Source of the DNA: Tildeniella nuda ZEHNDER 1965/U140
GTDB taxonomy: Bacteria; Cyanobacteriota; Cyanobacteriia; Leptolyngbyales; Leptolyngbyaceae
NCBI GenBank assembly: GCA_019358895.1
Contig: JAHHIG010000020.1
Location: 43,059-107,058, forward strand
DNA length: 64,000 nucleotides
Reading direction: 5' to 3'
The position numbers were made by a program, and so were the translations under genes. Positions 9,438 to 19,631 of the stretch are shown here, piece after piece (the stretch's first letter is position 1; every line of letters starts with the position of its first letter). The notes under the pieces are model-generated. The model searched no databases, was not told where the DNA came from, and saw nothing but the letters and a program-made list of their open reading frames with translations.

Positions 9438-12400
9438 CTAAAAAGAGATGGTGGCTAAAAAGAGACGCACTTCGTTCAGTATTTGTTGCAATTGAATGAG
9501 CTGTTCAGGAGCGTCTTGAAGTTGGTGCTGCCGCGCCTGCCGTTCAATCTGATCGGCGATCGCAGACATTGCAACCAAGCCAACATTAGCACTCGCGCCT
9601 TTAATGTGGTGAGCCGCCTGTTCAAGGTCATGAAAATTACGCTGAGCGATCGCGGTTTCTAGCGCCACAAGATGATCACCAGCATCTTCAACAAACACAT
9701 GTAATAGCTCAAGTTCAAACTCTTCATTGTTGTCTGAGAGTTGATGGAGTTGGTTCCAGTCGATGCATGGAAGAAAGTGTGACGCGCGATCGATTGCCTC
9801 GTTGGATAGCAGCGGTACTGTTTCAGGATTATCTGTTTCGTTGACACCTGGAGCAGAAACGATCAAAACCTCTGGCTCCACTACGACTGGTTGAGAGGCT
9901 CTGTTCGCTGACAGAGGACTGTCCTGCCTGGTTGATGGCTGGCTACGTGCAAGCAATACCTGACTCCAATCGGTTAGTTTGGCAGCTAACGCCTCCTTGA
10001 GCAGCGGTTTACTCAAGTAATCATCCATCCCTGCGGCAATGCAGTTTTCTCGGTCTTCTTTCATGGCATTGGCGGTGAGAGCGATGATAATGGTTTGCTG
10101 TCGCTCGTCCAGCGGTTGCCCTTCCAGACGACGGATTTCGCGGGTCGTGTCGTAGCCGTCCAATCCGGGCATTTGGCAGTCCATCAGCACAATGTCGTAG
10201 GTCGTCTGAGTCATCATCTTTAACGCGATTTCACCGTTGGATGCGACATCAGCCGTGTAGCCTAAGTACTTAAGCTGGCTCAACGTCACCCGCTGATTGA
10301 CCGCGTTGTCCTCAACCAGCAGAAGTTTGAGGGCGGATGGTGGTACTGGTGCCGCACCATTAGGAGGTACGATCGCGGCGGAATCACTATGGACGATCGA
10401 CTCCAGAGCCTGATTCTCCAGTTTGGATGACGATCGTTCATTGGTAGGAAGCGCTTGGATAGACGCTGCAAACAATGGATCATCCATTAATGTCTTCATG
10501 ATGCAGTCCATTAAGCGCGACTGTTTGACTGGCTTCACTAAATAAGCAGCAAAGCCTCGTTCTAAAAGCTGACTGCCACTGCCCCGGTGGTTCAGAGAGG
10601 TCATCATCATCAACTTGGTTTTTGCTAACAGCGGGTCTGCCTTAATTTGACAACCCAACGCTTCACCGTCTATCTCTGGCATTTGCATATCCAAAAGCGC
10701 CAGATCGTAAGGACTGCCCGTTTTTGCCTGTTCCTGCAACAACTGAAGGGCGATCGCAGCGTTTTCGGCTTCATCGACCTGCATACCCCAGGCAGACACT
10801 TGATAGCGCACGATTTTACGATTGGTGGCGTTGTCGTCTACAACCAACACGCGGAGCGGCTGGAGCGGCACTGCGATCGCTTGCTGATCGGGTGCTGAGA
10901 GCAGATTTGATGCGCGATCGAACGTTAGCGTGACCCAAAACCGTGATCCCTCTCCTACCGTGCTGGCAACACCAATCTCGCCGCCCATCAGCTCTACCAA
11001 TTGGCGTGAAATGGCAAGCCCTAAACCTGTACCTCCGTAGCGTCGTGTTGTTGACGCATCAACCTGGGAAAACGGCTTGAAGAGTCGGTCTAAACCAGCG
11101 GCAGAAATACCAATGCCAGTGTCAATGACAGAGAACATCACGGTAGCGGTTGCGATCGTCTCGGCAACCAGCGATGCCTGTACAACGACTTCGCCAGTGC
11201 TGGTGAACTTGATGGCATTACCCACCAGGTTAGTGAGAATTTGGCGCAGCCGATGAGCATCACCCCGAAGCTGCGTTGGTAAATTGCGATAGACCAGTGT
11301 GGCTAACTCCAGCTTTTTGGCATGGGCAACGGGTGCCAGGAGATCTGCCACTTCCTCAACACAGAGATTCAGGTCAAAATCAAGTATTTCCAGCTCCATT
11401 TCGCGTGCTTCTAGCTTGGAGAAGTCCAGAATTTGATTAATCAAGTGCAGCAGAGTTTCACCACTCGTCTGAATGGTTTCGACAAAATCGCGCTGCTCGG
11501 GGTTCAATGGAGTGTCTTTCAATAGTCCAGCCATGCCCAATACGCCGTTCATGGGTGTACGAATTTCGTGGCTGACGGTTGCTAAGAAAACGCTTTTCAT
11601 CTGAGATGCCTGCTCCGCCTCATGACGGGCTTGCTCTAGCGCCAGGTTACGCTCTGCAAGCTGTTCACGCTGTTGTGTTTCGCGTGAGAGCAGATGAGCC
11701 TGAGCAAGGGCAATACCGACCTGGTCAGCCAGTTGAGTTAGAAATTCCACTTCAAAGGCACGCCACTGTCTAGGAGCAGAGCATTGATGGGCTACGAGCA
11801 AACCCCAAAGCTCTGCTTTGCCAGTGGCACCGCTGCCTTGAATGATGGGAACGACCAGGTTAGCTCTCACTTGAAACTGAGTCAGCAGGTTGCGGTGACA
11901 ATCCGTAAGCGTTGCCTGGTCAATGTCGTCGATCGCCTCCGTTCGACCACGGTAGTATTTTTGCCAGCCGCCCTCCATAAAGCACGTATCACGAATGGCT
12001 GCCCCAATGGCTGGTGACCAGTTGGAATCGACTGATTCGACGACAACCGTACCCGACCAATCGGGTTTAAAGCGGTGGATTAGAACGCGATCGGCTTGCA
12101 GAAATTGGCGGACTTCAGCCACCGTTGTGCCCAAAATATCATCCAGGTTGAGTGATTGGCGGATGCGGAGAGTAATGGCTGTGAGCAAGTAAGCACGGTG
12201 ATTCTGGCTTTCTACCGTTTCTTCTACCAGTTTGCGCTGAGTGACATCACGGACGATGATCACCGCTTCATTTTCACCACTGACGGCAATGCGGGCTTCT
12301 TCGTAGTGAAGCCCATCAGCGAGCGCAATCTCATATTCACAAAACTGGAGTTCGCCTGTGCGGAGTGCCTCGGCGAGACAATGCTGGCGCTTTTGAGCGA

Positions 12401-13895
12401 CATCTGGCGGCAACACATCCACCTCCCGTTTGCCAACGATCTCAGTAGGCGGCAGAAGGGTATCAAAATACTTTGCGGCTTTAATATCCAGGTAAACACC
12501 CTCGTGATTGACACGCAGCATCAAATCGGGGATCGCATTGAGTAGTGCCCGGTTGCGGCTCTCGGTCTTGGAGAGGGTCTCTTCGATGTGTTTGCGATCG
12601 CTAATGTCGCTGAAGGTGCAAAGCACATACTGAATGCTGCCATCGGGGTTGAGCTGTGGATTTGCGTGGACTAAGAGCCAAACTCGATCGTCATATTTCG
12701 GACGATGAACGCCCATGATGACGTTGCTAATGGGTTTGCGAGTGGCGATCGCTTGAGGTACTGGATGCATTGCGCCAGGAAAGGGAGAGCCGTCTTCATG
12801 CACAACTTGCCAGCGATCGTCAAACGATGACAGTCCTAAAATTTCGGATTCCTCCAACCCCAACATCGTCAGGGCGGCTGGATTCATCAGTAACACTTCA
12901 GCCTTCGAGCCTTGCAAGACAACGCCTGCCTGAATATTTTGTACCAAGTCACGGAAATGGGCTTCACTCTGCTGTAATGCTTGTTCAGTCAGCTTGCGCT
13001 GGGTAATGTCTTGGAACTGCGAGACAAAATACAGCGGTCTTCCCTCAGCGTCTCGCAGTAAAGAATTATTCAGTAATGCCCATACAGTGCGTCCTAATTT
13101 ATGGATATAACGTTTCTCTAACTGGTAAGATTCAATCTCGCCTGCCAGCAGACGTTGCAGATGGGGAGGATTCAGATCCAGATCGTCGGGATGAGACAGT
13201 TCTCGAAAGGTTGTGTCGAGCATTTCTGACTCGGAATAACCAAACGCGTGGCAGAGCGCGCGATTGACTTGGAGTGTACGCCGATCGAGACCAACCAATG
13301 CCATGCCAACCGCAGCGGAATTAAAGGCACTCCGAAACCGTTCTTCGCTATGTTGCAGTGCCGCCTCTGCTTGCTGCCGTTCAGCCATTGCAGTGGTCAA
13401 AGCGCCCAGATGAAGTCGCAATTCTAACTGGCTAACCACCTGGCGACTGAGCCGACGAAGCGCTTCAATCTGCTGCGGCTGCGGTTCGCGGGGGACGCGA
13501 TCCATCACACAAATCGTGCCGATCGCGCATCCCGTCGGTGTAATCAGAGGTGCAGCAAGATAGAAGCGGACGTGTGGTTCACCTGTGACAACCACATTTG
13601 GGGCAAATTGTGCGTTAGCGGCTGTATCGGCAATGATCAGAATCTCCCGCTGCTCAACGCAAAGTGGGCAAAAGCCAACGTGAAGCCCGACTTCATCAAT
13701 TACCAGACCGACGCTTGACTTCATCCACTGGCGATCGTCAGCAACAAGCGTCATCATTGCCATTGGCGTGCCACAGATTTGTGCGGCTAACTGGGTCAGG
13801 TCATCGAATGCTTCTTCGGGAGCCGTATCCAGAATCTGATATTGGTACAGAGCCTCTAGCCTTCTTGCTTCCTCATCCAGTGGGGTTGCCTTCAT
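9438..13895 (-). CDS. Hybrid sensor histidine kinase, multidomain
   Basis: 1485-aa phosphorelay kinase with no obvious membrane segment. Approximate domain order: GAF 25-165; PAS 185-305 ([18 protein letters not shown]); PAS 305-435; PAS 440-560; second GAF 575-735, of the type that may bind a bilin or other ligand; HisKA near 770-835 with phospho-acceptor His in [18 protein letters not shown]; HATPase 880-1000 with [14 protein letters not shown] and GGTGLGL boxes; receiver 1 from 1015 ([13 protein letters not shown], Asp in [11 protein letters not shown]); receiver 2 from 1180 ([13 protein letters not shown], Asp in [11 protein letters not shown]); C-terminal HPt 1375-1485 with [13 protein letters not shown]. 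All phosphorelay elements needed to pass phosphate His-Asp-His are in one chain. The signal is unknown. It is the first gene of an operon with the REC-PP2C protein. Confidence 0.92.
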   Translation of the reverse strand: MKATPLDEEARRLEALYQYQILDTAPEEAFDDLTQLAAQICGTPMAMMTLVADDRQWMKSSVGLVIDEVGLHVGFCPLCVEQREILIIADTAANAQFAPNVVVTGEPHVRFYLAAPLITPTGCAIGTICVMDRVPREPQPQQIEALRRLSRQVVSQLELRLHLGALTTAMAERQQAEAALQHSEERFRSAFNSAAVGMALVGLDRRTLQVNRALCHAFGYSESEMLDTTFRELSHPDDLDLNPPHLQRLLAGEIESYQLEKRYIHKLGRTVWALLNNSLLRDAEGRPLYFVSQFQDITQRKLTEQALQQSEAHFRDLVQNIQAGVVLQGSKAEVLLMNPAALTMLGLEESEILGLSSFDDRWQVVHEDGSPFPGAMHPVPQAIATRKPISNVIMGVHRPKYDDRVWLLVHANPQLNPDGSIQYVLCTFSDISDRKHIEETLSKTESRNRALLNAIPDLMLRVNHEGVYLDIKAAKYFDTLLPPTEIVGKREVDVLPPDVAQKRQHCLAEALRTGELQFCEYEIALADGLHYEEARIAVSGENEAVIIVRDVTQRKLVEETVESQNHRAYLLTAITLRIRQSLNLDDILGTTVAEVRQFLQADRVLIHRFKPDWSGTVVVESVDSNWSPAIGAAIRDTCFMEGGWQKYYRGRTEAIDDIDQATLTDCHRNLLTQFQVRANLVVPIIQGSGATGKAELWGLLVAHQCSAPRQWRAFEVEFLTQLADQVGIALAQAHLLSRETQQREQLAERNLALEQARHEAEQASQMKSVFLATVSHEIRTPMNGVLGMAGLLKDTPLNPEQRDFVETIQTSGETLLHLINQILDFSKLEAREMELEILDFDLNLCVEEVADLLAPVAHAKKLELATLVYRNLPTQLRGDAHRLRQILTNLVGNAIKFTSTGEVVVQASLVAETIATATVMFSVIDTGIGISAAGLDRLFKPFSQVDASTTRRYGGTGLGLAISRQLVELMGGEIGVASTVGEGSRFWVTLTFDRASNLLSAPDQQAIAVPLQPLRVLVVDDNATNRKIVRYQVSAWGMQVDEAENAAIALQLLQEQAKTGSPYDLALLDMQMPEIDGEALGCQIKADPLLAKTKLMMMTSLNHRGSGSQLLERGFAAYLVKPVKQSRLMDCIMKTLMDDPLFAASIQALPTNERSSSKLENQALESIVHSDSAAIVPPNGAAPVPPSALKLLLVEDNAVNQRVTLSQLKYLGYTADVASNGEIALKMMTQTTYDIVLMDCQMPGLDGYDTTREIRRLEGQPLDERQQTIIIALTANAMKEDRENCIAAGMDDYLSKPLLKEALAAKLTDWSQVLLARSQPSTRQDSPLSANRASQPVVVEPEVLIVSAPGVNETDNPETVPLLSNEAIDRASHFLPCIDWNQLHQLSDNNEEFELELLHVFVEDAGDHLVALETAIAQRNFHDLEQAAHHIKGASANVGLVAMSAIADQIERQARQHQLQDAPEQLIQLQQILNEVRLFLATISF

Positions 13896-14292
13896 GGTCT
13901 GCCTTCAGTTACTTAGAACGCCCGTTTACACCCTCATTGACTGAGAGTTTGTTAAAAAATAACTGCACATTTTCAAAGCAGCCATCAGCGATCAGCTTTA
14001 AACCATGGGCTGACTGCTGACCGCTGATCGCTAAAGTCCGCAACATTATTTTTTTACAGTCCCTGAGATTGAATTGTAACTATGCAGCGCTTGAATTAGT
14101 TCACGTATGGTTGTTCACAGCTAAAAAAGACTCCCTTAAAAGCCTGCGTTTAGCTGTGTGGACATCCTCAGAGTCTGCCCCGATCGACTGTTGTGGTAAC
14201 CATTTTCTAAAAGTTGCCCTTGAAAAATGGGTGATGGAGCGATCGTGACCCTGGCAAGATGATAGTTCTCGGCAAGCGATGGGAGCAACATG
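13896..14292. other. Intergenic region with degenerate heptamers
   Basis: No gene is supported. 13979-14036 contains degenerate heptamer-family sequence (CAGCGATCAGC, then CTGACTGCTGACCGCTGATCGC) which can fold back on itself. The rest (14040-14292) shows nothing I recognise. Confidence 0.5.
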
Positions 14293-14448
14293 CTAATCAC
14301 CTAAGCACCACGAGAATAACGCTACAGCCCCAATGAAGTAGAACCAGGTTGGTAAGCTAAAGCCTGTCAGCAGGTCAAATGGCAGGATTAACAACCTGAC
14401 CACTAAAAGGCTGAGGGTCAGAACCAGCAGAGGCACGATTAACGACAT
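14293..14448 (-). CDS. Small two-helix membrane protein (51 aa)
   Basis: Short open frame starting MSLIVPLLVLTLSLLVVR and ending in FSWCLGD. It has two hydrophobic helices (residues 3-23 and about 35-48) separated by PFDLLTGFSLPTW. A good ribosome-binding site (GGGAG) sits about 10 bases before ATG 14448. I do not recognise the family. It may be one of the small membrane proteins common in cyanobacteria, and its hydrophobic composition and ribosome-binding site argue against chance. It lies between the hybrid kinase and a MITE. Confidence 0.5.
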   Translation of the reverse strand: MSLIVPLLVLTLSLLVVRLLILPFDLLTGFSLPTWFYFIGAVALFSWCLGD

Positions 14449-14481
14449 CAATCGTTCACTCCCATTCCTTGAACGGGGCTA

Positions 14482-14654
14482 AGAGGTTGTTTGAAAAGTG
14501 TCTGGCGGTTAAAACCGCGACTACGTCAACAAAGTCCGCCTGCGCGGACGACCGCAGAGTAAGGGTTTTATCACCTGCAACGGCAGGTTTTGCCTCTGTA
14601 GCCGCGACTTCAGTCGCCAAGGCTACAAGCATCTGGACTTTTAAAACGTCCTCT
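14482..14654. mobile_element. MITE-like element with 18-bp inverted ends
   Basis: Left end AGAGGTTGTTTGAAAAGT (14482-14499) and right end 14637-14654 are imperfect inverted repeats (14 of 18 match). The interior, about 137 bases, has no coding capacity but contains paired segments such as GTCCGCCTGCGCGGAC and GTAGCCGCGACTTCAGTCGCC, a sequence type dispersed in filamentous cyanobacterial genomes. The right end overlaps the stop codon of the neighbouring PCP-reductase-like gene. Confidence 0.7.
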
Positions 14655-14889
14655 AAGAACCAAATTGCTGTTTTGCTTGCTCGTAGACTTCGACTGTGAT
14701 TTGTGTGACACCGGACTCTTGAGCAAACGTCTCAATTTTTTTACGTGCAGCGGGACGCACAAAAAAAGGAATTTCTTTCAAACGAGCTTCTGCTGCCGCT
14801 GTCCACTCGATCGCGCTACTCATAAGGGTTCCGCTTGGCTTAAGCACTGCCTCTTTACTGTAACTCGCTTGTTGTTTTGCGGTTGCCAT
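14653..14889 (-). CDS. PCP-reductase-like small protein
   Basis: 78-aa protein whose C-terminal 55 residues match the domain found at the C-terminus of light-independent protochlorophyllide reductase subunit B: WTAAAEARLKEIPFFVRP, AARKKIETFA and ITVEVYEQAKQQFG. In cyanobacteria this domain also occurs alone in proteins of unknown role, possibly tied to chlorophyll biosynthesis. ATG 14889 has a ribosome-binding site (GAGGGG) upstream; ATG 14823 is an alternative that leaves only the domain. The stop codon is formed at the edge of the MITE, so the last residue or two may come from the element. Confidence 0.75.
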   Translation of the reverse strand: MATAKQQASYSKEAVLKPSGTLMSSAIEWTAAAEARLKEIPFFVRPAARKKIETFAQESGVTQITVEVYEQAKQQFGS

Positions 14890-15176
14890 TTGCCACCACC
14901 CCTCGAAAGCAGAGAATGAACCGATCAGTTTTTGAAACGAGCCTTGATGTGCGATCGCCAACCCTTATCGTTAGAACATCAGCAACAGGCATTGTATAGC
15001 GGTTCTCGTTTGAGTGTGGTACAAGCTCTTAGGTTTTAAGGCAGGAGGCAGAAGGCAGGAGGCAGAAAGAAAGCTGTCAGTCTCTTTGCTTGTGCCCTCT
15101 GTCCTCTGCCTCTTCGCAACCGTACTTCACTTGGTCAGGAACCGCTATAGAGCCAATCTATCTGTGAGGAATGGGC

Positions 15177-15914
15177 ATGAAAAAACTTTTGGCGTTATTA
15201 CTGGGTACGGGCGTTAGCTTCGTTGGGTTTGCTGCTCTGGCAACATCGCAGCCAGTTGCATGGCAGGCAGGTTCGATCGCTCAGTCGGGCGCATCGATCA
15301 ATCAGCCAACACCAAGCGACCTATTAAATACCGAATGGCTACTGGAAGATTTGGGCGGTAGCGGTGTGATCGATAACCTGCAAACGACGCTCAGTTTTGA
15401 CAGTGGCGATCGTCTTTCTGGGCAAGGAGGCTGCAATCGCTACAATGCTCCAGTGAAACTGGTGGGTAACCGTTTGACGGTTAGTGCGATCGCCTCGACC
15501 AAAAAACTCTGTCCGCCTGCGGTAATGAACCAGGAAAACCGCTACTTTCAAGCGCTTCAGAACGCTCAGCGGTTCAGGTTAGAAGGTTCTTACCTTCTGA
15601 TTGATAGCCAGGGTCTTGAAGCCCCACTACGATTTACTCGCCTGACTACGACAAGTAACGCCGAAACAACGCTTGTCTCATTTCAGGGACGGCGAAATGC
15701 GGTGCGAGTGTTTGTGCGTGATGGGCAGACGCAGATGAATGTTTATGATAAACGTGTTCGTAGAACTTGGGTGATCGGCAGTCCTGTCAAAACTGAGCAA
15801 ACACCTGAAGGCACTCGTTATACCAACGCTAGAGGTGAAGCAGCGCTTGTTGTCTTTGTGCCCAACGCTGGCAAGCCGCCTACCTTAACGATCAACGGTA
15901 GGGTCGATCGCTAA
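15177..15914 (+). CDS. Secreted META-domain protein
   Basis: 245-aa exported protein. An N-terminal signal peptide (MKKLLALLLGTGVSFVGFAA) is followed by a META/HslJ-like domain: LLNTEWLLEDLGGSGVID, then LSGQGGCNRYNAPVKL and ASTKKLCPPAVMNQE, the hallmark Cys-containing segments of the family. HslJ-like proteins are linked to heat-shock or antibiotic resistance in other bacteria; the cyanobacterial role is unknown. The C-terminal 100 residues are a second, unassigned region (VRVFVRDGQTQMNVYDK). ATG 15177 is preferred to 15171 because the AGGA ribosome-binding site is better spaced. Confidence 0.8.
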   Translation: MKKLLALLLGTGVSFVGFAALATSQPVAWQAGSIAQSGASINQPTPSDLLNTEWLLEDLGGSGVIDNLQTTLSFDSGDRLSGQGGCNRYNAPVKLVGNRLTVSAIASTKKLCPPAVMNQENRYFQALQNAQRFRLEGSYLLIDSQGLEAPLRFTRLTTTSNAETTLVSFQGRRNAVRVFVRDGQTQMNVYDKRVRRTWVIGSPVKTEQTPEGTRYTNARGEAALVVFVPNAGKPPTLTINGRVDR

Positions 15915-15996
15915 CTGTGGGTTGAACGATCAGCGCATGGTTGAGAAAGCTGTCAGCCGTCAGCGAAAAGCTGATAAGTAGCTGGGTGAAATTAAA

Positions 15997-16095
15997 CGTA
16001 GGATGTGTTAGGCATAGCCGTAACGCATCAAAACCCTCAGCAGCATGGGTTACGCTTCGCTTTCCTTGAATGCCGAAGGCTATATCCATCCTACG
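15997..16095. mobile_element. 99-bp palindrome-ended repeat element
   Basis: CGTAGGATG at 15997-16005 and CATCCTACG at 16087-16095 are perfect 9-bp inverted ends. The interior has the GTTAGGCATAGCCGTAACGC and GGGTTACGCTTCGC sequences typical of a dispersed repeat in cyanobacterial genomes. It is non-coding and lies between convergent genes, flanked by degenerate heptamer repeats (15950-15985 and 16130-16170). Confidence 0.6.
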
Positions 16096-16201
16096 CAGAT
16101 TTTATATTTAATTGAACCTTCCTACTTAGCTGACGGCTGATAGCTGATAGCTTCTTGCTGATAGCTGACACCTCACGCACAATACAACTGCGTTACCTCG
16201 A

Positions 16202-17041
16202 TCAATCCAACACAGCGTCTGGCACTGCTGTTATTGAGCGGGGATACTTCAAAAAGCGCCCTATGAGGACGAAAAGGACGATCGCCAGCGTACCAATGCC
16301 CAAAGGATTGGGCAGCCAAAACACGACTTCCAGATGATTCAATTCGCCAGGAAGCAACTGCCAAATCAGCGTTTTTGCAGACGAAATCGCTGGCTGATTG
16401 ATGTTGGCAGATGAAATGCTCTTAGCACCCCAGGGAGTCTGTAGCCGAAACTCCAGGTCGATTAGAGAGGCAGGGCTAAGCAACAAACCACCACTAGAAG
16501 ACCGCACACCCAGCGATCGCAGATCTAACTCGTAGCGAAGATGGTTTCGCTCGACTAACAGTAAATTACTGGTAGACAGAGTAAAGCGGGAGGCGATCGG
16601 CGGAAGCGTAATGGCGGCTGTGGCTGCATTGTTCTCTTCTAACGGGCTGAAGAATTGGTTGAATTTTGTTTGGAGATCGCCACTGCTCGTGAACGGAATC
16701 GTCACTAACAGATCGTGATTGGGCAAGCGATCGATTCGTCCACCCAAACGCTGGCTTCGCTGCTCAATCAGCGTCAACCACTGCTGAGCCGTGCTACCGC
16801 TAAAGCGTTGCAGTCGTTCTTCGAGCTGAATGTGCTGCGTAAATTCTCCCCGATTGGGGCTGTCAAACCGCACACCCACGTCGTAGCGCACACAGCCAGA
16901 CAGCAGCAGCGAGACAAGGAGGATAAGCCAGAGATGGCGCGATCGCTCAAACGCATACTTCAGATTTCGCCCTACCTGATGCAGCAGTACGTAGTGGCGA
17001 GGGGTTGTCTGGTGTCGAGCCGCAACAGTCGTTCGCGTCAT
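16202..17041 (-). CDS. DUF3153-type membrane lipoprotein
   Basis: About 279 aa from ATG 17041; ATG 17083 is also possible and the true start is uncertain. A hydrophobic segment HLWLILLVSLLLSGC ends in a lipobox-like LSGC, suggesting lipid modification of the Cys. The body (RYDVGVRFDSPNRGEFTQHI and the following region) matches the cyanobacterial DUF3153 family. A C-terminal membrane helix (GIGTLAIVLFVLIGRFL) gives a second anchor. Function is unknown. It follows the TPR protein gene on the same strand, 34-76 bases away, so they are probably co-transcribed. Confidence 0.7.
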   Translation of the reverse strand: MTRTTVAARHQTTPRHYVLLHQVGRNLKYAFERSRHLWLILLVSLLLSGCVRYDVGVRFDSPNRGEFTQHIQLEERLQRFSGSTAQQWLTLIEQRSQRLGGRIDRLPNHDLLVTIPFTSSGDLQTKFNQFFSPLEENNAATAAITLPPIASRFTLSTSNLLLVERNHLRYELDLRSLGVRSSSGGLLLSPASLIDLEFRLQTPWGAKSISSANINQPAISSAKTLIWQLLPGELNHLEVVFWLPNPLGIGTLAIVLFVLIGRFLKYPRSITAVPDAVLD

Positions 17042-17117
17042 GGATTTCAGGCGTAGAAACGAGAGCTTACGACCATTCAGCATACGCGAAGATGGTGAGA
17101 AAATCATTGCGCCGCTA

Positions 17118-17660
17118 CTACATGAACCAGAGCAACCCACCCAGGACGATCGCCCCAACTCCTAACGCCACCCAGACAAAGCGATTGGACTGCACTACTT
17201 GCTTAGGATCGACAACCGCTTCGAGCTGAAACGCAGGCTTCTCCGGCTGTTTGATCGGGGAAATGGTAACAGCCGTCGGACGATCGCGGGCATCACCATG
17301 CTCCAGATTGGTCAGATCTGGAATCTGGGTCAGCCATTCTGGACGAGTCGTCAGTCGGGGTGCTTCCAGGATGTAAAGCAGACGCTGACCCTGTTTGCGA
17401 ATTTTTAAATCGGGATGACGACTCAATTCACGGCAAAGGGTAAGTGCATCCGATCGCTGTCCCATTGCTTCATAGGCTGTAACTAACCAGATTTGCACCT
17501 CACCACCAAAGCGAGACATGGGCAGCACCAGCGTCTTGGCAGACTCTAAAAACTGCACCGCTTTACGGTATTCGCCGCGTTCAAAAGCGGCTTTGCCAGA
17601 CTGATAGTCCGCTTTAGCCGTATCGGATTGGTCTGAACTCACGGTTTGATCTGAATTCAC
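17118..17660 (-). CDS. TPR-repeat protein with C-terminal membrane anchor
   Basis: 180-aa protein. Residues 15-100 form TPR-like helical hairpins (KADYQSGKAAFERGEYRKAV, then VTAYEAMGQRSDALTLCREL). A low-complexity stretch follows, and the protein ends in a membrane helix (FVWVALGVGAIVLGGLLWFM), making it a tail-anchored candidate. Function is unknown; it is probably a scaffold. It is upstream in an operon with the DUF3153 lipoprotein gene. Confidence 0.75.
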   Translation of the reverse strand: MNSDQTVSSDQSDTAKADYQSGKAAFERGEYRKAVQFLESAKTLVLPMSRFGGEVQIWLVTAYEAMGQRSDALTLCRELSRHPDLKIRKQGQRLLYILEAPRLTTRPEWLTQIPDLTNLEHGDARDRPTAVTISPIKQPEKPAFQLEAVVDPKQVVQSNRFVWVALGVGAIVLGGLLWFM

Positions 17661-17874
17661 AGTGATTGAAAAATACGTTGACAGTTATACGGGTCGAATC
17701 GAATGGTCTGGAAAAACATGGGCAAATCCCCTTCATTCTATCGGAACACGTTAGGCTAGAAAGGAGTCCTGAGTATGAGAGTTCTTAGTGAGAACATCAG
17801 TTCTGTACTGCGATCGGTCAGGCATTGAGGTTGCGTCAACCGCTTCATGGTTTCCGTCTTGAGTGGTAAAAACG

Positions 17875-18579
17875 ATGGTTAAGACACCTTTTCAGCGCTG
17901 TGACGTACAACTTCCACAGGCATTCTATCGATCGCCTATATCTGGCTTCGTTCCGGGTGTCTCTCTACTACTGACAGTCGCTGCTTTAGCTGCGTGGGTG
18001 CCTGCCGCGAGCGCGAGACCATATGTTCAGTGGCAAGCTGTTCAGGTGCAAAGCAATGGTTATGCTAATCAGAGACAAATAATCAATCACCAGAGGCAGG
18101 TAATCAACTTTCCGCCTGTTGTCCCTTTCCACAATTCCGTTTATAACTCCCGTCAGATACTGATTCAGCCCACCATTCAACCTAATTTTGGGGGCGGTCT
18201 TTCGGTACAGATTGGCACTCCTACTGTCTATCCGCCCGGCGTTTACCCATCGGGATACGGCTATGGACAGCCCGGTGTGATTCAGCGACGAGGCAGTGTT
18301 AACAATTCAGTGTTGATCAACCCGACGGTGATCAACAGCCCTATTCGCAATTCAACGTTGATCAATCCGACGATCGTCACCACGCCTAATCCTTCAGCCT
18401 CTTACTACCCGTCACCTTACTATCCAGCGCCCTACTACAACATTCAAACCACCACTACGACCACGCGCCCAGAGCCAGAGGTGTATATCGATCCCCAGTA
18501 CGGTGTACGCTACCGATCGCCATCGACTCACTCTGAGCAACCGATCATCATTTATCCACAGAGCAATATCTATCCGTAG
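17875..18579 (+). CDS. Secreted Asn/Pro/Tyr-rich protein
   Basis: About 234 aa from ATG 17875 (the frame also opens at GTG 17863). A hydrophobic signal-like segment (VSLLLTVAALAAWVPAASA) precedes a mature region rich in Asn, Pro, Tyr and Ser. It contains near-repeats such as NNSVLINPTVINSPIRNSTL followed by INPTIV, and ends in Tyr/Pro-rich sequence (YYPSPYYPAPYYN). No catalytic motif is visible. It is likely an exported or surface protein; I do not recognise the family with certainty. Confidence 0.65.
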   Translation: MVKTPFQRCDVQLPQAFYRSPISGFVPGVSLLLTVAALAAWVPAASARPYVQWQAVQVQSNGYANQRQIINHQRQVINFPPVVPFHNSVYNSRQILIQPTIQPNFGGGLSVQIGTPTVYPPGVYPSGYGYGQPGVIQRRGSVNNSVLINPTVINSPIRNSTLINPTIVTTPNPSASYYPSPYYPAPYYNIQTTTTTTRPEPEVYIDPQYGVRYRSPSTHSEQPIIIYPQSNIYP

Positions 18580-18612
18580 AAATTTATCTGTAGGGTAATT
18601 TTAGAAGGCTCG

Positions 18613-19581
18613 CTAAGCGACGCGCACCATATTGAGCAGCGTCACCTCCCAAACTAGACGCGGCTGAACGTTTCGCATGAGATGCTGACGTGCTTGTTCT
18701 AGCACACTCACAGGTAAAGCGTCCGGTCGTTGGGTTGTACAGCTTTGTTGCCAGTAGGTATGTTGTAAATATTCGATCAGCCAGCGTTGCACATCTGCCT
18801 CCAACGTCTTGTCAATGTCCCGCGCAAGGCTGAGTGCCTCTCGAGCGGTGCGGGGCATCTGAGTAACGGCTTGCAGGAGATCTGCTGGTACTGCCTGAAG
18901 TTGCTGCCAATGGACGATCGCGCCTCCTGGGCTACCTTGAGCAAGCTGCAAAATTTCGGGGTGCTGGAGAATTTCACGCTGACCCGCTTGCTGGAGTACC
19001 CGCGCCACGCCCTCAGCCGTTAGTCGGTAGAACGGTATGCGTTGGCAGCGTGAGACTAGCGTCGGCAGCAACGATTCCATACCTGGTGCAATGAGAATGA
19101 GCGTTGCCTGTCCCGGCTCTTCTAGCGTTTTTAGCAGCCCATTCGCTGCCCCTTCTGCCATCGTCTCGGCGTGATCGATGACAACGACCGATCGCGAGGC
19201 TTCCAGAGGCGCACGCGAGAGGAAGCGGGCGATCTCGCGTACCTGTTCTAGTCGCACAACGGGTGGAGTTTTCGGCTTCAAACCAGCGTCTGCGGCTTCG
19301 GCGATCGTGAGCCGTTTCCCCTGATGCAAATACGTCGGTGCGACCCACAGCAAATCGGGATGGTTGCGCTCTTGGAGTCGATGCTGCAATGCGTTTGTTT
19401 GGGCGATCGTCGCGTTGGGTGGATTGAACAGGAGCGACAGAAAGCACTCCGCCGCCAATCGTCGTCCTACTCCAGGTGGTCCTGTAAAGAGGTAAGCAGG
19501 CGCAATGCGACCTTTGGCAACTGCCTGGGTTAGTAGCTCGACTGCCTGGGGTTGTTCGATGAGTGGGGCGAAAGGAGACAT
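18613..19581 (-). CDS. holB: DNA polymerase III subunit delta'
   Basis: Clamp-loader AAA+ subunit, 322 aa. FTGPPGVGRRLAAE is a P-loop whose usual Lys-Thr is replaced by Arg-Arg, consistent with delta' being a non-ATP-binding stator. VVIDHAETM replaces the Walker B motif. LLKTLEEPG and the SRC motif (LVSRCQRIPF), which supplies an arginine finger to the neighbouring subunit, are conserved. It is followed after tmk on the same strand; the tmk-holB pairing is a common bacterial arrangement. The gap between the two genes (19582-19631) contains short AAAGGATAAA/CCTTTAGCC repeats. Confidence 0.9.
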   Translation of the reverse strand: MSPFAPLIEQPQAVELLTQAVAKGRIAPAYLFTGPPGVGRRLAAECFLSLLFNPPNATIAQTNALQHRLQERNHPDLLWVAPTYLHQGKRLTIAEAADAGLKPKTPPVVRLEQVREIARFLSRAPLEASRSVVVIDHAETMAEGAANGLLKTLEEPGQATLILIAPGMESLLPTLVSRCQRIPFYRLTAEGVARVLQQAGQREILQHPEILQLAQGSPGGAIVHWQQLQAVPADLLQAVTQMPRTAREALSLARDIDKTLEADVQRWLIEYLQHTYWQQSCTTQRPDALPVSVLEQARQHLMRNVQPRLVWEVTLLNMVRVA

Positions 19582-19631
19582 GGGCGGAAAGGATAAAGGA
19601 TGAAGTCTAAAGGATAAAAAGATTTGAGACT

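Noticed and set aside
16173..16364. Short minus-strand frame at the end of the DUF3153 gene
   Set aside because: Overlaps the 3' end of a real gene in another frame and has no features of its own.
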